DNA of 59,375 bases from CAZGDB01 sp964524705 (GCA_964524705.1 CAZGDB010000007.1:1-59375); one strand, 5' to 3'. Shown: positions 16,634 to 26,497, counted from the first letter of the stretch. The notes: generated from the sequence alone by a model not told the origin. Numbers and translations: made by a program.

Positions 16634-19593
16634 CTAAAACGTAGGACCTGATGTCGCTCTAAGCAGCCTGCTAAGGTGTGCTTGAAACTATGGGACTCAA
16701 GGATTTCAGGGGTTTTGTCTACAATAAATCCTAATATCTTTTGTGCAAGTCGAATTACCTTATACAATAAGAAGGTTTCATGTGGTGCATGTTCTTGTTT
16801 GTAAGCTTTCACGACACGTGCGGCACGGTTATATTTTTGATGCCCAGGTACTTTTATGGAAAGTGCTGCTAAGCGGGGCGGAAGTTCTATAATCTTGAAA
16901 TCTAAGCCAGCGGTTTTATAGGTGGTGTTTGCGGGATGTTGCGCTAAATAATAAAAAATTCCTTGGGTTCGAGAGCTTTTTGGCAGAGCCTTTAAAGTGA
17001 ATAAATTTTTCAAATCTCTGAGCGCAAACACCCAAGAAGCACAAGTGTCGGTGTGCCGCACTGTTTCAGCTATATAAGTGGTATGTGTATTGTGATCGTT
17101 TGTTTTAAAGAAGCGTCCAAAGGCATAGACTGTCTTTTGCACAGTCTGGGAGAATCCGCCTTGTGCATTACGTCCTGTTGCATCTGATATAAAGAGGTTG
17201 GTGTCTCCATTTTCCATGCGATGGAAGATGCCTGTAATCCAATGATTGTTGTCTACAATAATAAAATATTCTGTTGTAATCGCAGCGTCTTGTGCTAAGT
17301 CTTCAAAATAAGCCGTTATTTCTTTTTTACTTTTTAGTAAAGTAGTATTGGTTGCTTGGGAAGGATATTTTTCTGCATACTGTGCTAACGTTGCAAGCGC
17401 TTGAATAGAGCCAATGTCACCAAAACTTCCCATTTGATAAGCGCGCATAAACTTCGTCACAAACTCTGGATCTATTGCACTGAGAAGTTTTTGTTGTATT
17501 TGTTTTTTTGATTTAGGGAGCACAAAAGGACGTGAGCTTAATTTTATACATAATTCCGCGTGATATGTTTTTATAGTATAGAGAATTAACGCAGCGATAA
17601 TCGTTAACGTTTTTTCTGATTTTGTATTTTTTACAAAACGTTGAAGTGCGTCTTCTAAATATTTTTCAGAAGCAGTGTTCTGTGTGTCTAATAAGAGTGC
17701 TTCAGCAGAATGCTTGTTTAAATAGATTTCAAGCAGATAATCTGCAATATTCGTGTAAGCTTCTTTTTTCGAACAAAGAATTAAAATAATTGCAAATAAA
17801 GCAGAGGTTGAAATAGGATCCAGGTAGTCTTTTTTAGACAATATTGTTTCAAATACGGATTTTATTTGCCTAGGTGTGAGATATAAAAAAGCCAATTCCG
17901 CATATTTTTTTATTTCTGACTCTAATATGCTGATTTCCAGTCGATTTGCTTTGATGTGTAGTTTTTTGAAGATATCTTGTAGTTGTTGTAGACGTTCTCC
18001 TGGATTGGCTGCATCCCATTCTGCTGGCGTTAAAAGTGTTAACGCAGTGACACGTTTTATCATGGCGTCAAGCGTGTAGGGGTATTGTAGAGCAGGGATG
18101 CTATGAGGAGATTTTTCGGAAAGAAAAGCCAATATTGCAGCGTGTTTTTTTTCAAGTTTTATTTTTATGTGATTGTTTTGTTTTTTACCGGCTGCGTTGG
18201 GTTTCATGCTGTTTTGTATTGAAATTTCAGCAGTTTCGCCCTTTTTGTTTACTGCCCATGATGCTTCTTCTTTTTGTTGAGATAAGAATCGCTCAGGTTG
18301 ACTTGTTTGTGCAGATCTCATTAAAGATAAAGGCAGGTCTACAAAATTTATTTTTGGGAGCGTGCTGTCTGTAAACTGTGGGTGAATATGATTTTTCAGA
18401 TAATTAAAAATGCTATTACCTTTATAAGGTTCAGGCATGTACTGTGTCAGCGTAGGAAGATGCCCAATATCATTTAAGGCATAGACACGACACCCAGTAG
18501 CACTAAATTGTCTTTGGTAATGAGAAAAATAAATTTCAACTGAGGCATTTTTATCTGGTTTAAAACCATGCAAATCTTTCAGAATGTTTTTTGTTTCCGG
18601 GTAGTAGGGCGTCATATTGGGCCTATTGGGGGTGTACCCTAAGGAATCAAGTAGTAATATTTTAGAGTTCCCTTTTTTATCAACTTCAATATATCCAGAG
18701 GTCCAATGATAGCCTGTGAGAATAAAATATTCAGAAAGCGGGTAATTCGCAGTTTTTAAAGCTGAGAGATAAGACGTTAGCGTATCTTCTAAAACAGTAA
18801 TATTTTGCATGCTGTAGGTTTTACGTGCAGCGCGGCAGGCCAGATCTAAACGTGCGGATGCAGGAGAGATCCGCCCAAACTCACCGAAGGAGTATTCTTG
18901 TAAAACTTCCGTCACTAGATGTGGCGATTGCACGTTGCTTAATAGTAGAAGGGTTTCTTTTTGTGCGGCGCTAAAGCTGTTGAGTATCTCATTGTAAAAA
19001 TCAAGACATTGTATCGTGGAGTAGAGCGCGGTTACAATAACGGCATTCCCATGTTTTATGGCGCTCTTAAGGATGCTGATTGAAAATAATTTTAAAGGTT
19101 CTGCATTTTCTGTTTTTTGGTCTTGGCTGTAAGCTTCAAGGAGCCGATCAAATACGCTATAAAGAGGCTTTGATAAGGTATCTACCATAGCTTCTTTAAA
19201 GAGGTCATCATTATTATTTTCTTTGCAATACGTTAGTATAAAATGTTGTTCTAATTCTTTTTGCTCTACCGGAACAGCATTTTTACATTTTTTGGTTACA
19301 GTTAACAAGGTGAGTAATATTTTTTCAATATCTAAGTCTTCTGTGGTGTAATCTGGTGTGAGGAGCGGGTTTAATAAGTTTGTGAGGAGTGGTTTAGGAA
19401 GATTGAAGGCAAAGGTTAAGATGATCCTTAATGCGGATGCGTCCAGTCCATAAGCAGTCCAGTCATTTAATATTTCAGTAATAGCATTAATGATAATATG
19501 CTGTTTTTGTTCGGTGGTACTGGCTTTTTTGTAGGCATTTTTTGCAGGGCCTAATATGAGCTCGTAATCTTTAGTGTGACTTGTTATAGGCAT
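16558..19593 (-). CDS. Large protein with two YopJ/CE-clan-like cysteine catalytic modules
   Basis: A 1011-residue protein with no membrane segment. Two regions look like CE-clan cysteine enzymes, closest in pattern to YopJ (C55 acetyltransferases) with Ulp1-like enzymes (C48) as the alternative. Module 1 has GYHWTSGYIEVD with His296, ILLLDSLG with Asp316, and YQRQFSATGCRVYALND with Cys368. Module 2 has DNNHWITGIFHRM with His784, LFISDATGR with Asp804 and VRHTDTCASWVFALRDL with Cys851. The spacing from His to Asp is 20 in both, and from Asp to Cys 52 and 47. Helical regions (1-240 and 480-740) precede each module in the same way, suggesting an internal duplication of about 490 residues. The Gln-Arg and Gly of module 1 are changed in module 2, which may be less active. 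The ribosome site is weak (CAGGTACAAAAAA). A role in modifying host proteins is inference. Confidence 0.75.
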   Translation of the reverse strand: MPITSHTKDYELILGPAKNAYKKASTTEQKQHIIINAITEILNDWTAYGLDASALRIILTFAFNLPKPLLTNLLNPLLTPDYTTEDLDIEKILLTLLTVTKKCKNAVPVEQKELEQHFILTYCKENNNDDLFKEAMVDTLSKPLYSVFDRLLEAYSQDQKTENAEPLKLFSISILKSAIKHGNAVIVTALYSTIQCLDFYNEILNSFSAAQKETLLLLSNVQSPHLVTEVLQEYSFGEFGRISPASARLDLACRAARKTYSMQNITVLEDTLTSYLSALKTANYPLSEYFILTGYHWTSGYIEVDKKGNSKILLLDSLGYTPNRPNMTPYYPETKNILKDLHGFKPDKNASVEIYFSHYQRQFSATGCRVYALNDIGHLPTLTQYMPEPYKGNSIFNYLKNHIHPQFTDSTLPKINFVDLPLSLMRSAQTSQPERFLSQQKEEASWAVNKKGETAEISIQNSMKPNAAGKKQNNHIKIKLEKKHAAILAFLSEKSPHSIPALQYPYTLDAMIKRVTALTLLTPAEWDAANPGERLQQLQDIFKKLHIKANRLEISILESEIKKYAELAFLYLTPRQIKSVFETILSKKDYLDPISTSALFAIILILCSKKEAYTNIADYLLEIYLNKHSAEALLLDTQNTASEKYLEDALQRFVKNTKSEKTLTIIAALILYTIKTYHAELCIKLSSRPFVLPKSKKQIQQKLLSAIDPEFVTKFMRAYQMGSFGDIGSIQALATLAQYAEKYPSQATNTTLLKSKKEITAYFEDLAQDAAITTEYFIIVDNNHWITGIFHRMENGDTNLFISDATGRNAQGGFSQTVQKTVYAFGRFFKTNDHNTHTTYIAETVRHTDTCASWVFALRDLKNLFTLKALPKSSRTQGIFYYLAQHPANTTYKTAGLDFKIIELPPRLAALSIKVPGHQKYNRAARVVKAYKQEHAPHETFLLYKVIRLAQKILGFIVDKTPEILESHSFKHTLAGCLERHQVLRFSQSSLASSASTETVFAKDRSLSISV

Positions 19594-19786
19594 TTTTTTG
19601 TACCTGCACGTTTTTATAATTATAATGTCGTAATTATAACTTACGGTGCAATCCAGTCTATAGCGCCTACACCTAACATAGGGTGAAAAATAAGGTATAA
19701 AGCTTAATCATAAGTGAAGTTTTTGCAAGCAAGGCTGCTTTCTAGTAACATGCATTTTCTAAGTCTTCCTACCTTGAGGGTAACAC

Positions 19787-20221
19787 ATGGTTTCTTTTGT
19801 AAAACGTAAGACACGTACGCGCCAATTAATGGTGCAGGCGCTCTATAGCTATCAGATGAACCCACGTGCGGTAGCCCTGTTAAAATCAGAGCTTTTGGAA
19901 AGTGTGGATGAAGATGCTATAGATCCAGTTTTCTTTGAAGAAACGCTGACCAATCTCTTGGCAGAACAAAAAAACCTACAAGCGGAATTTTTACCCCTTT
20001 TAGCGCGTGTAGGCACAGAACCCAACCCTATTGAAGCTGCTATTTTGATGTTGGGCGTCTATGAACTTAAACATTGCTTAGAAACTCCAGTACGCGTGGT
20101 TCTCAATGAATGTATCGAATTGGCTAAGGCCTATGGTTCCGCAGAAGGACACCGCTTTGTGAACGGTATTTTACATCAATTAGGCACACGTTTAAGATTG
20201 GCTGAATTTAAGACGGCATAA
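19787..20221 (+). CDS. nusB: Transcription antitermination factor NusB
   Basis: NusB acts with NusE in rRNA antitermination. The 144-residue helical protein shows RTRQLMVQALYSYQMNP at the start, the family's Arg-rich entry to helix 1, and the C-terminal VRVVLNECIELAKAYGSAEGHRFVNGILHQL, its most conserved part. GAGGGTAACAC precedes the ATG. The last 14 bases overlap the end of dxs on the other strand. The 193 bases upstream, shared with the divergent gene at 16558-19593, hold only AT-rich promoter-like sequence. Confidence 0.95.
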   Translation: MVSFVKRKTRTRQLMVQALYSYQMNPRAVALLKSELLESVDEDAIDPVFFEETLTNLLAEQKNLQAEFLPLLARVGTEPNPIEAAILMLGVYELKHCLETPVRVVLNECIELAKAYGSAEGHRFVNGILHQLGTRLRLAEFKTA

Positions 20222-22052
20222 GCGGCTCTAAAGTCGCTACGATATGATCCAAAGTTAACTTTGTCTTTTGCATCATATCGAGTGTGCTGCCGTGCTCTAT
20301 AAAATGGTCTGGATATCCTAAATGTAAAACAGGTAGTGTTACCCCGATACTGCTTAAGTATTCACTGACACCAGAACCTGCTCCACCAGCAATAACGTTA
20401 TCTTCTAAGGTCACAATTTGAGCATGTGTGGCCGCAATTTCTTGTAATAAAGTTTCATCTAAAGGTTTTACAAAGCGCATATTAATTAAAGTTATCCCTA
20501 ATCTTTGTGCTAAGGGTAATACTGTTTGTGCTAAGGGGCCGAAAGCCAAGAGGGCAAGATGGGTGCCTTGATGTAAGATTTCTGCTTTTCCTATCGGAAA
20601 GCTTTGCAGATCTGAATGCGGTAATCCTCCCGCACTACTGCCTCTGGGAAAGCGTACAAAGCTCGGACCAGGATAAGTTAAACCCGTATTCAACATCCAC
20701 CAGCATTCCTGCAAGGTGGAAGGCGCCATAATCATGGTATTAGGAATACACCTTAAAAAGCTTAAATCAAAAGCACCAGAATGCGTCGGTCCATCAGGTA
20801 CCAGGCCTGCTCTATCTAAAGCAAAAAGCACAGGGAGCTGTTGTAGAGCAACATCATGGATGATCTGATCGTACGCACGTTGTAAAAAAGTTGAATAAAT
20901 CGCTACTACGGGATGTTGGCCTTGACAAGCTAAACCAGCTGCAAAAGTTACTGCATGTTGTTCGGCAATGCCTACATCAAAATATTGGTCTGGAAAATTT
21001 TTAGCATAATCTACTAAGCCTGAACCTTCTCGCATGGCAGGGGTAATGACGCTGAGTTTAGGGTCTGATTTTGCTTGAAAACAGGCCCATAACCCAAAGA
21101 CATCAGAATAGGTTAAGGGTTTAGGCGCAGCAGTCGTGCTAGCTGTTGCATTTAAAAAACCAGGGCTGACTGCATGGTAAGCAATAGGGTTAGCTTCAGC
21201 AGGTGCAAAACCCTTGCCCTTACGGGTTTTAATATGCAAGACATGTGGGCCTGATAAAGTTTTTAAACGTTCTAGGTGTTGAATCACCCCTTCTAAACAA
21301 TGCCCATCAATAGGACCCACATAGTTTAAACCCAAGGCTTCAAAGAAGGGGCCAACAGAGAGTAAATGTTTGATTTGTTTTTTTGTTTTTTGCACAAAAT
21401 CGAAAATAGGCGGTATTTTTTGCAGTAATTTTTTACTTTCTTTTTTTAGCGCTTGGTACCAAGGGGTGATGACTAAACTGGCTAAATGACGAGAGAGCGC
21501 ACCTACATTTTCAGAAATCGACATCTCATTGTCATTGAGGACGATGATCATATTGGTTTTTTGATCTCCAATATGATTTAAGGCTTCTAAGGCCATCCCG
21601 GAGGTTAAGGAGGCATCTCCAATGACCGCAATCACATGGGGAGGATTGGTCTGTAGGCGTTTTGCGCCTTCTGCCATTCCCATAGCAGCACTTAAAGAAG
21701 TACTAGAGTGGCCAGCACCAAAGGTGTCAAAAGGGCTTTCCCAACGACATAAAAAAGGTGCTAAGCCTTCGCTTTTGCGTAAGGTGGACATCTGATCTTT
21801 ACGGCCCGTTAAAATTTTATGTGGGTAGGCTTGATGTCCAATGTCCCATACAATCAGATCGTGGGGAGTATTAAAAACTTTATGTAAGGCAATCGTCAGT
21901 TCTACAACCCCTAAGCCTGCTGCAAAATGTCCCCCCGTTTCATTGAGGCGTTCAGCCAAAAAAGTGCGGATCTCAGCTGCCAGGCTTTCTAGCTCAGATA
22001 GGCTGCGCGTCCGTAAATCGGCGGGCAAATTTAAGTTATCTAACAGAGACAT
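20208..22052 (-). CDS. dxs: 1-deoxy-D-xylulose-5-phosphate synthase
   Basis: DXS joins pyruvate and glyceraldehyde-3-phosphate with thiamine diphosphate, the first step of the MEP isoprenoid pathway. The 614 residues include HDLIVWDIGHQAYPHKILTG, the ThDP motif IGDASLTSGMALEALNHIG...NDNEMSIS, and the transketolase pyrimidine part with FDVGIAEQHAVTFAAGLA. The ATG directly follows the ispA stop (TAAATG) with GGAAGGG upstream, so translation is coupled to ispA. Confidence 0.98.
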   Translation of the reverse strand: MSLLDNLNLPADLRTRSLSELESLAAEIRTFLAERLNETGGHFAAGLGVVELTIALHKVFNTPHDLIVWDIGHQAYPHKILTGRKDQMSTLRKSEGLAPFLCRWESPFDTFGAGHSSTSLSAAMGMAEGAKRLQTNPPHVIAVIGDASLTSGMALEALNHIGDQKTNMIIVLNDNEMSISENVGALSRHLASLVITPWYQALKKESKKLLQKIPPIFDFVQKTKKQIKHLLSVGPFFEALGLNYVGPIDGHCLEGVIQHLERLKTLSGPHVLHIKTRKGKGFAPAEANPIAYHAVSPGFLNATASTTAAPKPLTYSDVFGLWACFQAKSDPKLSVITPAMREGSGLVDYAKNFPDQYFDVGIAEQHAVTFAAGLACQGQHPVVAIYSTFLQRAYDQIIHDVALQQLPVLFALDRAGLVPDGPTHSGAFDLSFLRCIPNTMIMAPSTLQECWWMLNTGLTYPGPSFVRFPRGSSAGGLPHSDLQSFPIGKAEILHQGTHLALLAFGPLAQTVLPLAQRLGITLINMRFVKPLDETLLQEIAATHAQIVTLEDNVIAGGAGSGVSEYLSSIGVTLPVLHLGYPDHFIEHGSTLDMMQKTKLTLDHIVATLEPLMPS

Positions 22053-22886
22053 TTATGCGATCCCTTCCGGACAATCGGTACGCGTTAAAATCGACCGAAA
22101 CAGTGGTTCTAAGATACTCGTATTGTAAGGCAAAAGTGCCAACTCTGAAAAAATCTTTTGCGTATTTTCCGCTAAAAGGGTCCGTGTATACGCCTCCCCA
22201 TGGGTGGTAATAAAGGAAGTTTTTTCACCTTTAGTGGCATCTTCCAAGTCATCTTGGAGTTGGTAGCATAAACCAAAGGCTTGAATGAGTGTTTGAAACC
22301 GTGTGCGTACTTCAGGGCTAATATTGGATTGGGTTGCTAATCCCAGATCTACTGCGGCTTGAAATAAACACGTGGTTTTGAGGTGATGAATGGTTGGCAG
22401 CAGGGTAGGTTCCTGGTGCGTGGTATAGGCCAGATCTAATGCTTGTCCTTGTACCATCCCTTTAAATCCTGCCGCTTGCGCCATAAGACGGACAGCGGCT
22501 GGATAGGCGGCAATTTGTTCAAAGGCCAGGGTTAAGAGTGCATCCCCAATTAAAATCGCTAAGCCTTCATTATATTGTTTATGGCAAGTAGGGCGACCGC
22601 GCCTGAAATCATCATTATCCATAGCAGGCAGATCGTCATGGACCAATGAATAGGCATGGATACACTCAACAGCTAAAGCACTTTGTAAAGCTTGTTCAGG
22701 TGCACCATTGACGGTATAGCTGGTTGCCAGTACTAAGAGGGGACGTAATCGTTTACCTGGTCCTAGAAGCGCGTAACGCATACCTTCGGTTAATAGACTA
22801 GGCTGTGGGCTCTCTAAAGGGATGAGCTGGCCCAAGGCAGCCTCTAGGAGGGTATGCGCTTGGGTATAAAAGTCCGGGAGTAACAT
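22053..22886 (-). CDS. ispA: Farnesyl diphosphate synthase (short-chain polyprenyl synthase)
   Basis: IspA condenses isopentenyl diphosphate with allylic diphosphates. The first Asp-rich motif reads HDDLPAMDNDDFRRGRPT and the second QLQDDLEDATKG; GPGKRLRPLLV gives the usual Lys and Arg for diphosphate. I start at 22886, where ATG shares a base with the xseB stop (TAATG), giving 277 residues; the longer frame that begins inside xseB lacks support. It is the middle gene of xseB-ispA-dxs. Confidence 0.96.
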   Translation of the reverse strand: MLLPDFYTQAHTLLEAALGQLIPLESPQPSLLTEGMRYALLGPGKRLRPLLVLATSYTVNGAPEQALQSALAVECIHAYSLVHDDLPAMDNDDFRRGRPTCHKQYNEGLAILIGDALLTLAFEQIAAYPAAVRLMAQAAGFKGMVQGQALDLAYTTHQEPTLLPTIHHLKTTCLFQAAVDLGLATQSNISPEVRTRFQTLIQAFGLCYQLQDDLEDATKGEKTSFITTHGEAYTRTLLAENTQKIFSELALLPYNTSILEPLFRSILTRTDCPEGIA

Positions 22887-23104
22887 TAGGCTTTGGTGTC
22901 CCCTTTGTCTTTCCACTGCTTAACGGTTAGTTCAGCTTCCGCTAAGGTTTTACGGCACTTTTCAATGCTTTTGGCGCCTTCTTCAAATTTCTTCAGGGCC
23001 ATTTCTAAAGGCAAGGCTTCCTGTTCCAGGGTCTGGACAATTAGCTCTATTTCTTTTAGAGAGCTTTCAAACTCTGACTTTTCTTTTGGTGCTTTCAAGG
23101 GCAT
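22886..23104 (-). CDS. xseB: Exodeoxyribonuclease VII small subunit
   Basis: The 72-residue helical hairpin protein has the family core FESSLKEIELIVQTLEQEALPLEMALKKFEEGAKSIEKCR, in two helices. It joins the large subunit XseA, not in this window, to make exonuclease VII. It heads the classic xseB-ispA-dxs operon. Confidence 0.95.
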   Translation of the reverse strand: MPLKAPKEKSEFESSLKEIELIVQTLEQEALPLEMALKKFEEGAKSIEKCRKTLAEAELTVKQWKDKGDTKA

Positions 23105-23268
23105 CTCCTACTATCTTGCGGGGACAGTGTAGCGGTGCTGCGTGTAGCCTGCAAGCTAGGTGTACATATCAGTTAATAAGTTGAATTATATTCTCGTGCT
23201 GCCATGGCAATTTAAGCAGAATTTTGGTATGCTGGGTGTCTTAGCAGTACATCGGACAGGAGATAATC

Positions 23269-23472
23269 ATGCACGACATCGGGTTCGATGAATATTTAGA
23301 TTATCTACGCGATTCCATTGATGGCCTATGGACCTATTTTGATAATATTGGACATGACGATCCGAATATCAGTCGTATCAAATTAGCATTAAGCAACCCA
23401 GATCCATTTGTAGTCTATCGTGCAAGCCTTGCCGCTTCTGTATTGCTCAGTGATAAATCTATTTACCACTAA
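23269..23472 (+). CDS. Unknown 67-residue protein upstream of upp
   Basis: A small acidic protein (MHDIGFDEYLDYLRDSIDGLWTYFDNI...) of no known family, predicted helical, without a signal or membrane segment. It has a strong ribosome site (ACAGGAGATAATC) at the right distance, ends 21 bases before upp on the same strand, and its codons look like those of its neighbours, so I take it as real. It probably shares a transcript with upp; a link to pyrimidine salvage is only suggested by position. Confidence 0.7.
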   Translation: MHDIGFDEYLDYLRDSIDGLWTYFDNIGHDDPNISRIKLALSNPDPFVVYRASLAASVLLSDKSIYH

Positions 23473-23493
23473 GTTAATTTAAGGGTTTCCATT

Positions 23494-24153
23494 ATGGTGT
23501 TTGAACAACATACCGATTTTCCGAACCTGCACGTCATGAATCATCCTTTAGTCGCCCATAAATTAGCGCTCTTGCGAGATAAAAATACGCATAAAAAGAT
23601 TTTTAAAGAGCTCGTACAAGAATTGACTCTCTTTTTAGGGATGGCGGCTACTCAAGCGCTTCCTACTGAAACGATTCAGGTAACCACGCCTATAGAAACC
23701 ACCCCAGCTTTACAGTTGCAAGGCAAGAAACCAGTTATTTTGCCCATATTGCGTGCAGGCCTTGGGATGGTAGAGGGGTTATTAACGTTAATGCCTTCTG
23801 CAAAAGTCGGTCATTTAGGGTTAGCGCGCAATGAAAAAACTTTAGAACCTATGACCTATTTTTTTAAAATTCCTCATCATAGCGAACAGCGAGCCTTTTT
23901 TATCTGTGACCCTATGATTGCCACGGGTGGGTCATTGATTCAAGCGGTGAATCTTTTAAAAGAAAAAGGGATTACGAATATTACGGTGGTCTGTCTGATT
24001 GCAGCACCGGAAGGGGTTCGGAAATTCTCTAGTGTTCATCCTGAAATACACATCTTTACCGCGAGTTTAGATCGCGGTTTGAATAAAGATGCATATATCG
24101 TCCCAGGTTTAGGGGATGCCGGAGATCGACTGTTTGGGACATTAGACGTTTAA
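23494..24153 (+). CDS. upp: Uracil phosphoribosyltransferase
   Basis: Upp converts uracil and PRPP to UMP. The 219-residue protein shows PNLHVMNHPLVAHKLALLRD at the start, ILPILRAGLGMVEGLL, LARNEKTLEPMTYFFKIP, the PRPP-binding stretch FFICDPMIATGGSLIQAV and the uracil-binding tail YIVPGLGDAGDRLFGT. The length is slightly above the E. coli 208. It stops one base before the stop of the convergent acyltransferase gene. Confidence 0.97.
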   Translation: MVFEQHTDFPNLHVMNHPLVAHKLALLRDKNTHKKIFKELVQELTLFLGMAATQALPTETIQVTTPIETTPALQLQGKKPVILPILRAGLGMVEGLLTLMPSAKVGHLGLARNEKTLEPMTYFFKIPHHSEQRAFFICDPMIATGGSLIQAVNLLKEKGITNITVVCLIAAPEGVRKFSSVHPEIHIFTASLDRGLNKDAYIVPGLGDAGDRLFGTLDV

Positions 24154-24154
24154 T

Positions 24155-26035
24155 TTACAGCCACTCTCCTCGGAGTGTGGCGACTTCTTCTTGTAAAGCA
24201 TGACGGTCTAGCTTTTCAGGAGGAATAAGCGTTCCAACATTAATACCGATACTGGACCAGGGCAGGGAATGCGGGATATGAAACATCGCTTTTCCATGTT
24301 TACGGCTAAAGAAACTTCCCCAGAGGCCTTGTAAGGCGATCGGTAATACCGGAACAGGGGTGCGTTGTACAATGCGTTCAATGCCTGCTTTAAAGGTATT
24401 GAGTTTACCTGTACGCGTGACCTCTCCTTCTGGAAAAATACCAATCAGCTCTCCGTCTTCTAAAGCTTTAGCTACAATATCCATTGCTTTACTAAAAACT
24501 TCAGGGTTATCTCTACTAGAGGCAATAGGGATACATTTGGCATATTTAAAAATCGTGTGAACCAGGGGGAGAGAATAATAACCATAGTCCATGACAAAGC
24601 GTACGGGCCTTTTACAAGTAGCCATAATAATTAAAGGATCTAAAAAACTGACATGGTTGCAGGCAATAATCGCCCCACCGGTTTCAGGAAAACGGTCCGT
24701 GCCTTTTTCTTGTAAACGATAAAAGAAGGAAACTAAGAGCCAGGTAAGGAAGCGAAATAAAAATTCTGGAACTAATCTAAAGATGTATAGTGAAATGGCC
24801 GCATTCATGAGTGCAGTAACTAAAAAGATTTGTGGAATAGAAAGGCCTACTTCTAAAAACAGAATACTGAATAAACTTGAGCACACCATAAAGATAGAAT
24901 TTAAAATATTATTGGCGCCAATGACGCGAGATCTGCGGGTGGCTTTAGTCCGTTGTAAAATTAAACTGTATAACGGCACAATATAAAAACCACCAAATAT
25001 TCCGATCATTAAAAAATCAATTAAAGGATGCCATAAGGCAGGGGTTTGCAGACATTCCAAAGGTGTTTTTAATACCTCAAAGGTATGTTGGGCAGGGCTA
25101 CAGAATGCTAGATCTAAGGCAAACAAAGATAACCCTATAGAACCAAAGGGTACTAACCCAATTTCAATGCGTTCACCACTTAAACGGGCACAGAGTAAGG
25201 AACCTATAGATATCCCAATACAAAAAATAATCAGCACTAAGGTGAAGCTTTGATGGTTGGCACCTAATACTTGTGAACAGTAATTGGGCATTTGACTTAA
25301 AAAAATCATGCCATAAAACCAAAACCAGGAGATCCCAAAGAGAGAATGTAAAATATCATCTTGACGACGTAATTGTTTAAAAATCGAAATAATAGGTTTA
25401 ATAGGGCGATAATCTAATTGCAGATCTGGAGCACAAGCAGGAGTATACGGAATTTTAATACTTGCCAACCAGCCTAAGGCAGCTAAACTAATCACCGTAA
25501 TAGTAACCCAGAGCGGGCCTTGTGGGAGTGCTATCAAGAGCGTTCCTAGGATCGAGCCTGCTAAGATCGCTAAGAATGTGCCCATCTCTACTAAACCATT
25601 TGCAGTTACCAGTTCTGCTTCGGCTAAGTGTTGCGGTAAAATACTGTATTTAACAGGACCAAAAAAAGCAGCTTGTGTGCCTAGTAAAAAGAGTACAAAG
25701 ATTAAAATTGTATAGTTCTGGGACAAAAATGCTAAGCCTACACACAGGGCGATGAGAAACTCTGTAAACTTAAGTCTGCGGATCAGCATCGACTTCTCTA
25801 GTTTATCCGCGAGTTGCCCAGCAACGGTGGAAAACAACATAAAGGGTAAAATAAAGACCCCAGCACAAATGTTGACCAAGACTTCTGGTGCTAAAGGTAG
25901 AGATTGAATACTCGTAAACGTAATGGCTATGATGAGCGCATTTTTATACACGTTATCATTGAGAGCCCCTAAGAGCTGCGCCCAAAAGTAGGGGGCAAAT
26001 CTTTTTTGTGTAAGCAAACTTAGTTGTTTTATCAT
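24155..26035 (-). CDS. Fused MFS lysophospholipid transporter and acyltransferase
   Basis: The 626 residues combine two parts. Residues 1-400 have about 12 hydrophobic segments and open FAPYFWAQLLGALNDNVYKNAL, the LplT-type lysophospholipid flippase signature. Residues about 420-626 are a PlsC-type acyltransferase with NHVSFLDPL (intact H-x4-D), a middle block PIASSRDNPE and FPEGEVTRTG. This equals the Aas/LplT system without the AMP-binding acyl-ACP synthetase part. It should flip lysophospholipids inward and re-acylate them at the inner membrane. No frameshift is seen. Confidence 0.9.
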   Translation of the reverse strand: MIKQLSLLTQKRFAPYFWAQLLGALNDNVYKNALIIAITFTSIQSLPLAPEVLVNICAGVFILPFMLFSTVAGQLADKLEKSMLIRRLKFTEFLIALCVGLAFLSQNYTILIFVLFLLGTQAAFFGPVKYSILPQHLAEAELVTANGLVEMGTFLAILAGSILGTLLIALPQGPLWVTITVISLAALGWLASIKIPYTPACAPDLQLDYRPIKPIISIFKQLRRQDDILHSLFGISWFWFYGMIFLSQMPNYCSQVLGANHQSFTLVLIIFCIGISIGSLLCARLSGERIEIGLVPFGSIGLSLFALDLAFCSPAQHTFEVLKTPLECLQTPALWHPLIDFLMIGIFGGFYIVPLYSLILQRTKATRRSRVIGANNILNSIFMVCSSLFSILFLEVGLSIPQIFLVTALMNAAISLYIFRLVPEFLFRFLTWLLVSFFYRLQEKGTDRFPETGGAIIACNHVSFLDPLIIMATCKRPVRFVMDYGYYSLPLVHTIFKYAKCIPIASSRDNPEVFSKAMDIVAKALEDGELIGIFPEGEVTRTGKLNTFKAGIERIVQRTPVPVLPIALQGLWGSFFSRKHGKAMFHIPHSLPWSSIGINVGTLIPPEKLDRHALQEEVATLRGEWL

Positions 26036-26384
26036 TATGAGCCACAGTTATCTTTTATATAATATATCTATGCGCATTATGTCTGAATTCTTTTTTGATT
26101 GGCAACTAACCTAGTATAGCGGTGCGGATTGACATGCAGGCGCTATGCTTGTTACGCAGCGGGTGTTTTTATAGGTTATGCAACTACTTTAGTGGCAGGA
26201 ATGACGAGTTTCCTGAATTATTGGATTCTTAGGTGAGGGCCATAACACTACATAGTAAAATGACGGCAGTGCCTGAGCACACTGATGCATTTTGAATGAG
26301 ATGGCAGCGGTTACTTTAGAGACATTGGTTCAGCTTATATTCTGTAATGAGCCGATCGAATCTAAAATAGTAGAATTCTTTAAA

Positions 26385-26450
26385 AACTTGGCCAGTTCGT
26401 CGCTTCGTGTGTCCACACATATTAATCACCGCATTTTGTACAGTGATTAT
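26385..26450 (-). pseudogene. Remnant of a second Fic gene 5' end with its operator
   Basis: About 60 bases match the start region of the Fic gene at 28890-28950 in the same orientation: the shared blocks are GGCCAGTT, TTCGTGT, TCCACA, ATATTAATCACCGCAT and GTGATTAT. Read on the minus strand the copy begins ATGTGTGGACACACGAAG where the intact gene has ATGTGGATACACGAAC, so two inserted bases break the frame, and the match is lost soon after. Confidence 0.65.
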
Positions 26451-26497
26451 GCCGCTTAGTTACTGCAAAGGTGCAAGAATCTTCCAGTTTCTTGCAA

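Noticed and set aside
26301..26459. A 52-codon plus-strand frame (MAAVTLETLVQ...)
   Set aside because: No ribosome site, and it crosses the Fic-like remnant and its operator; better seen as debris.
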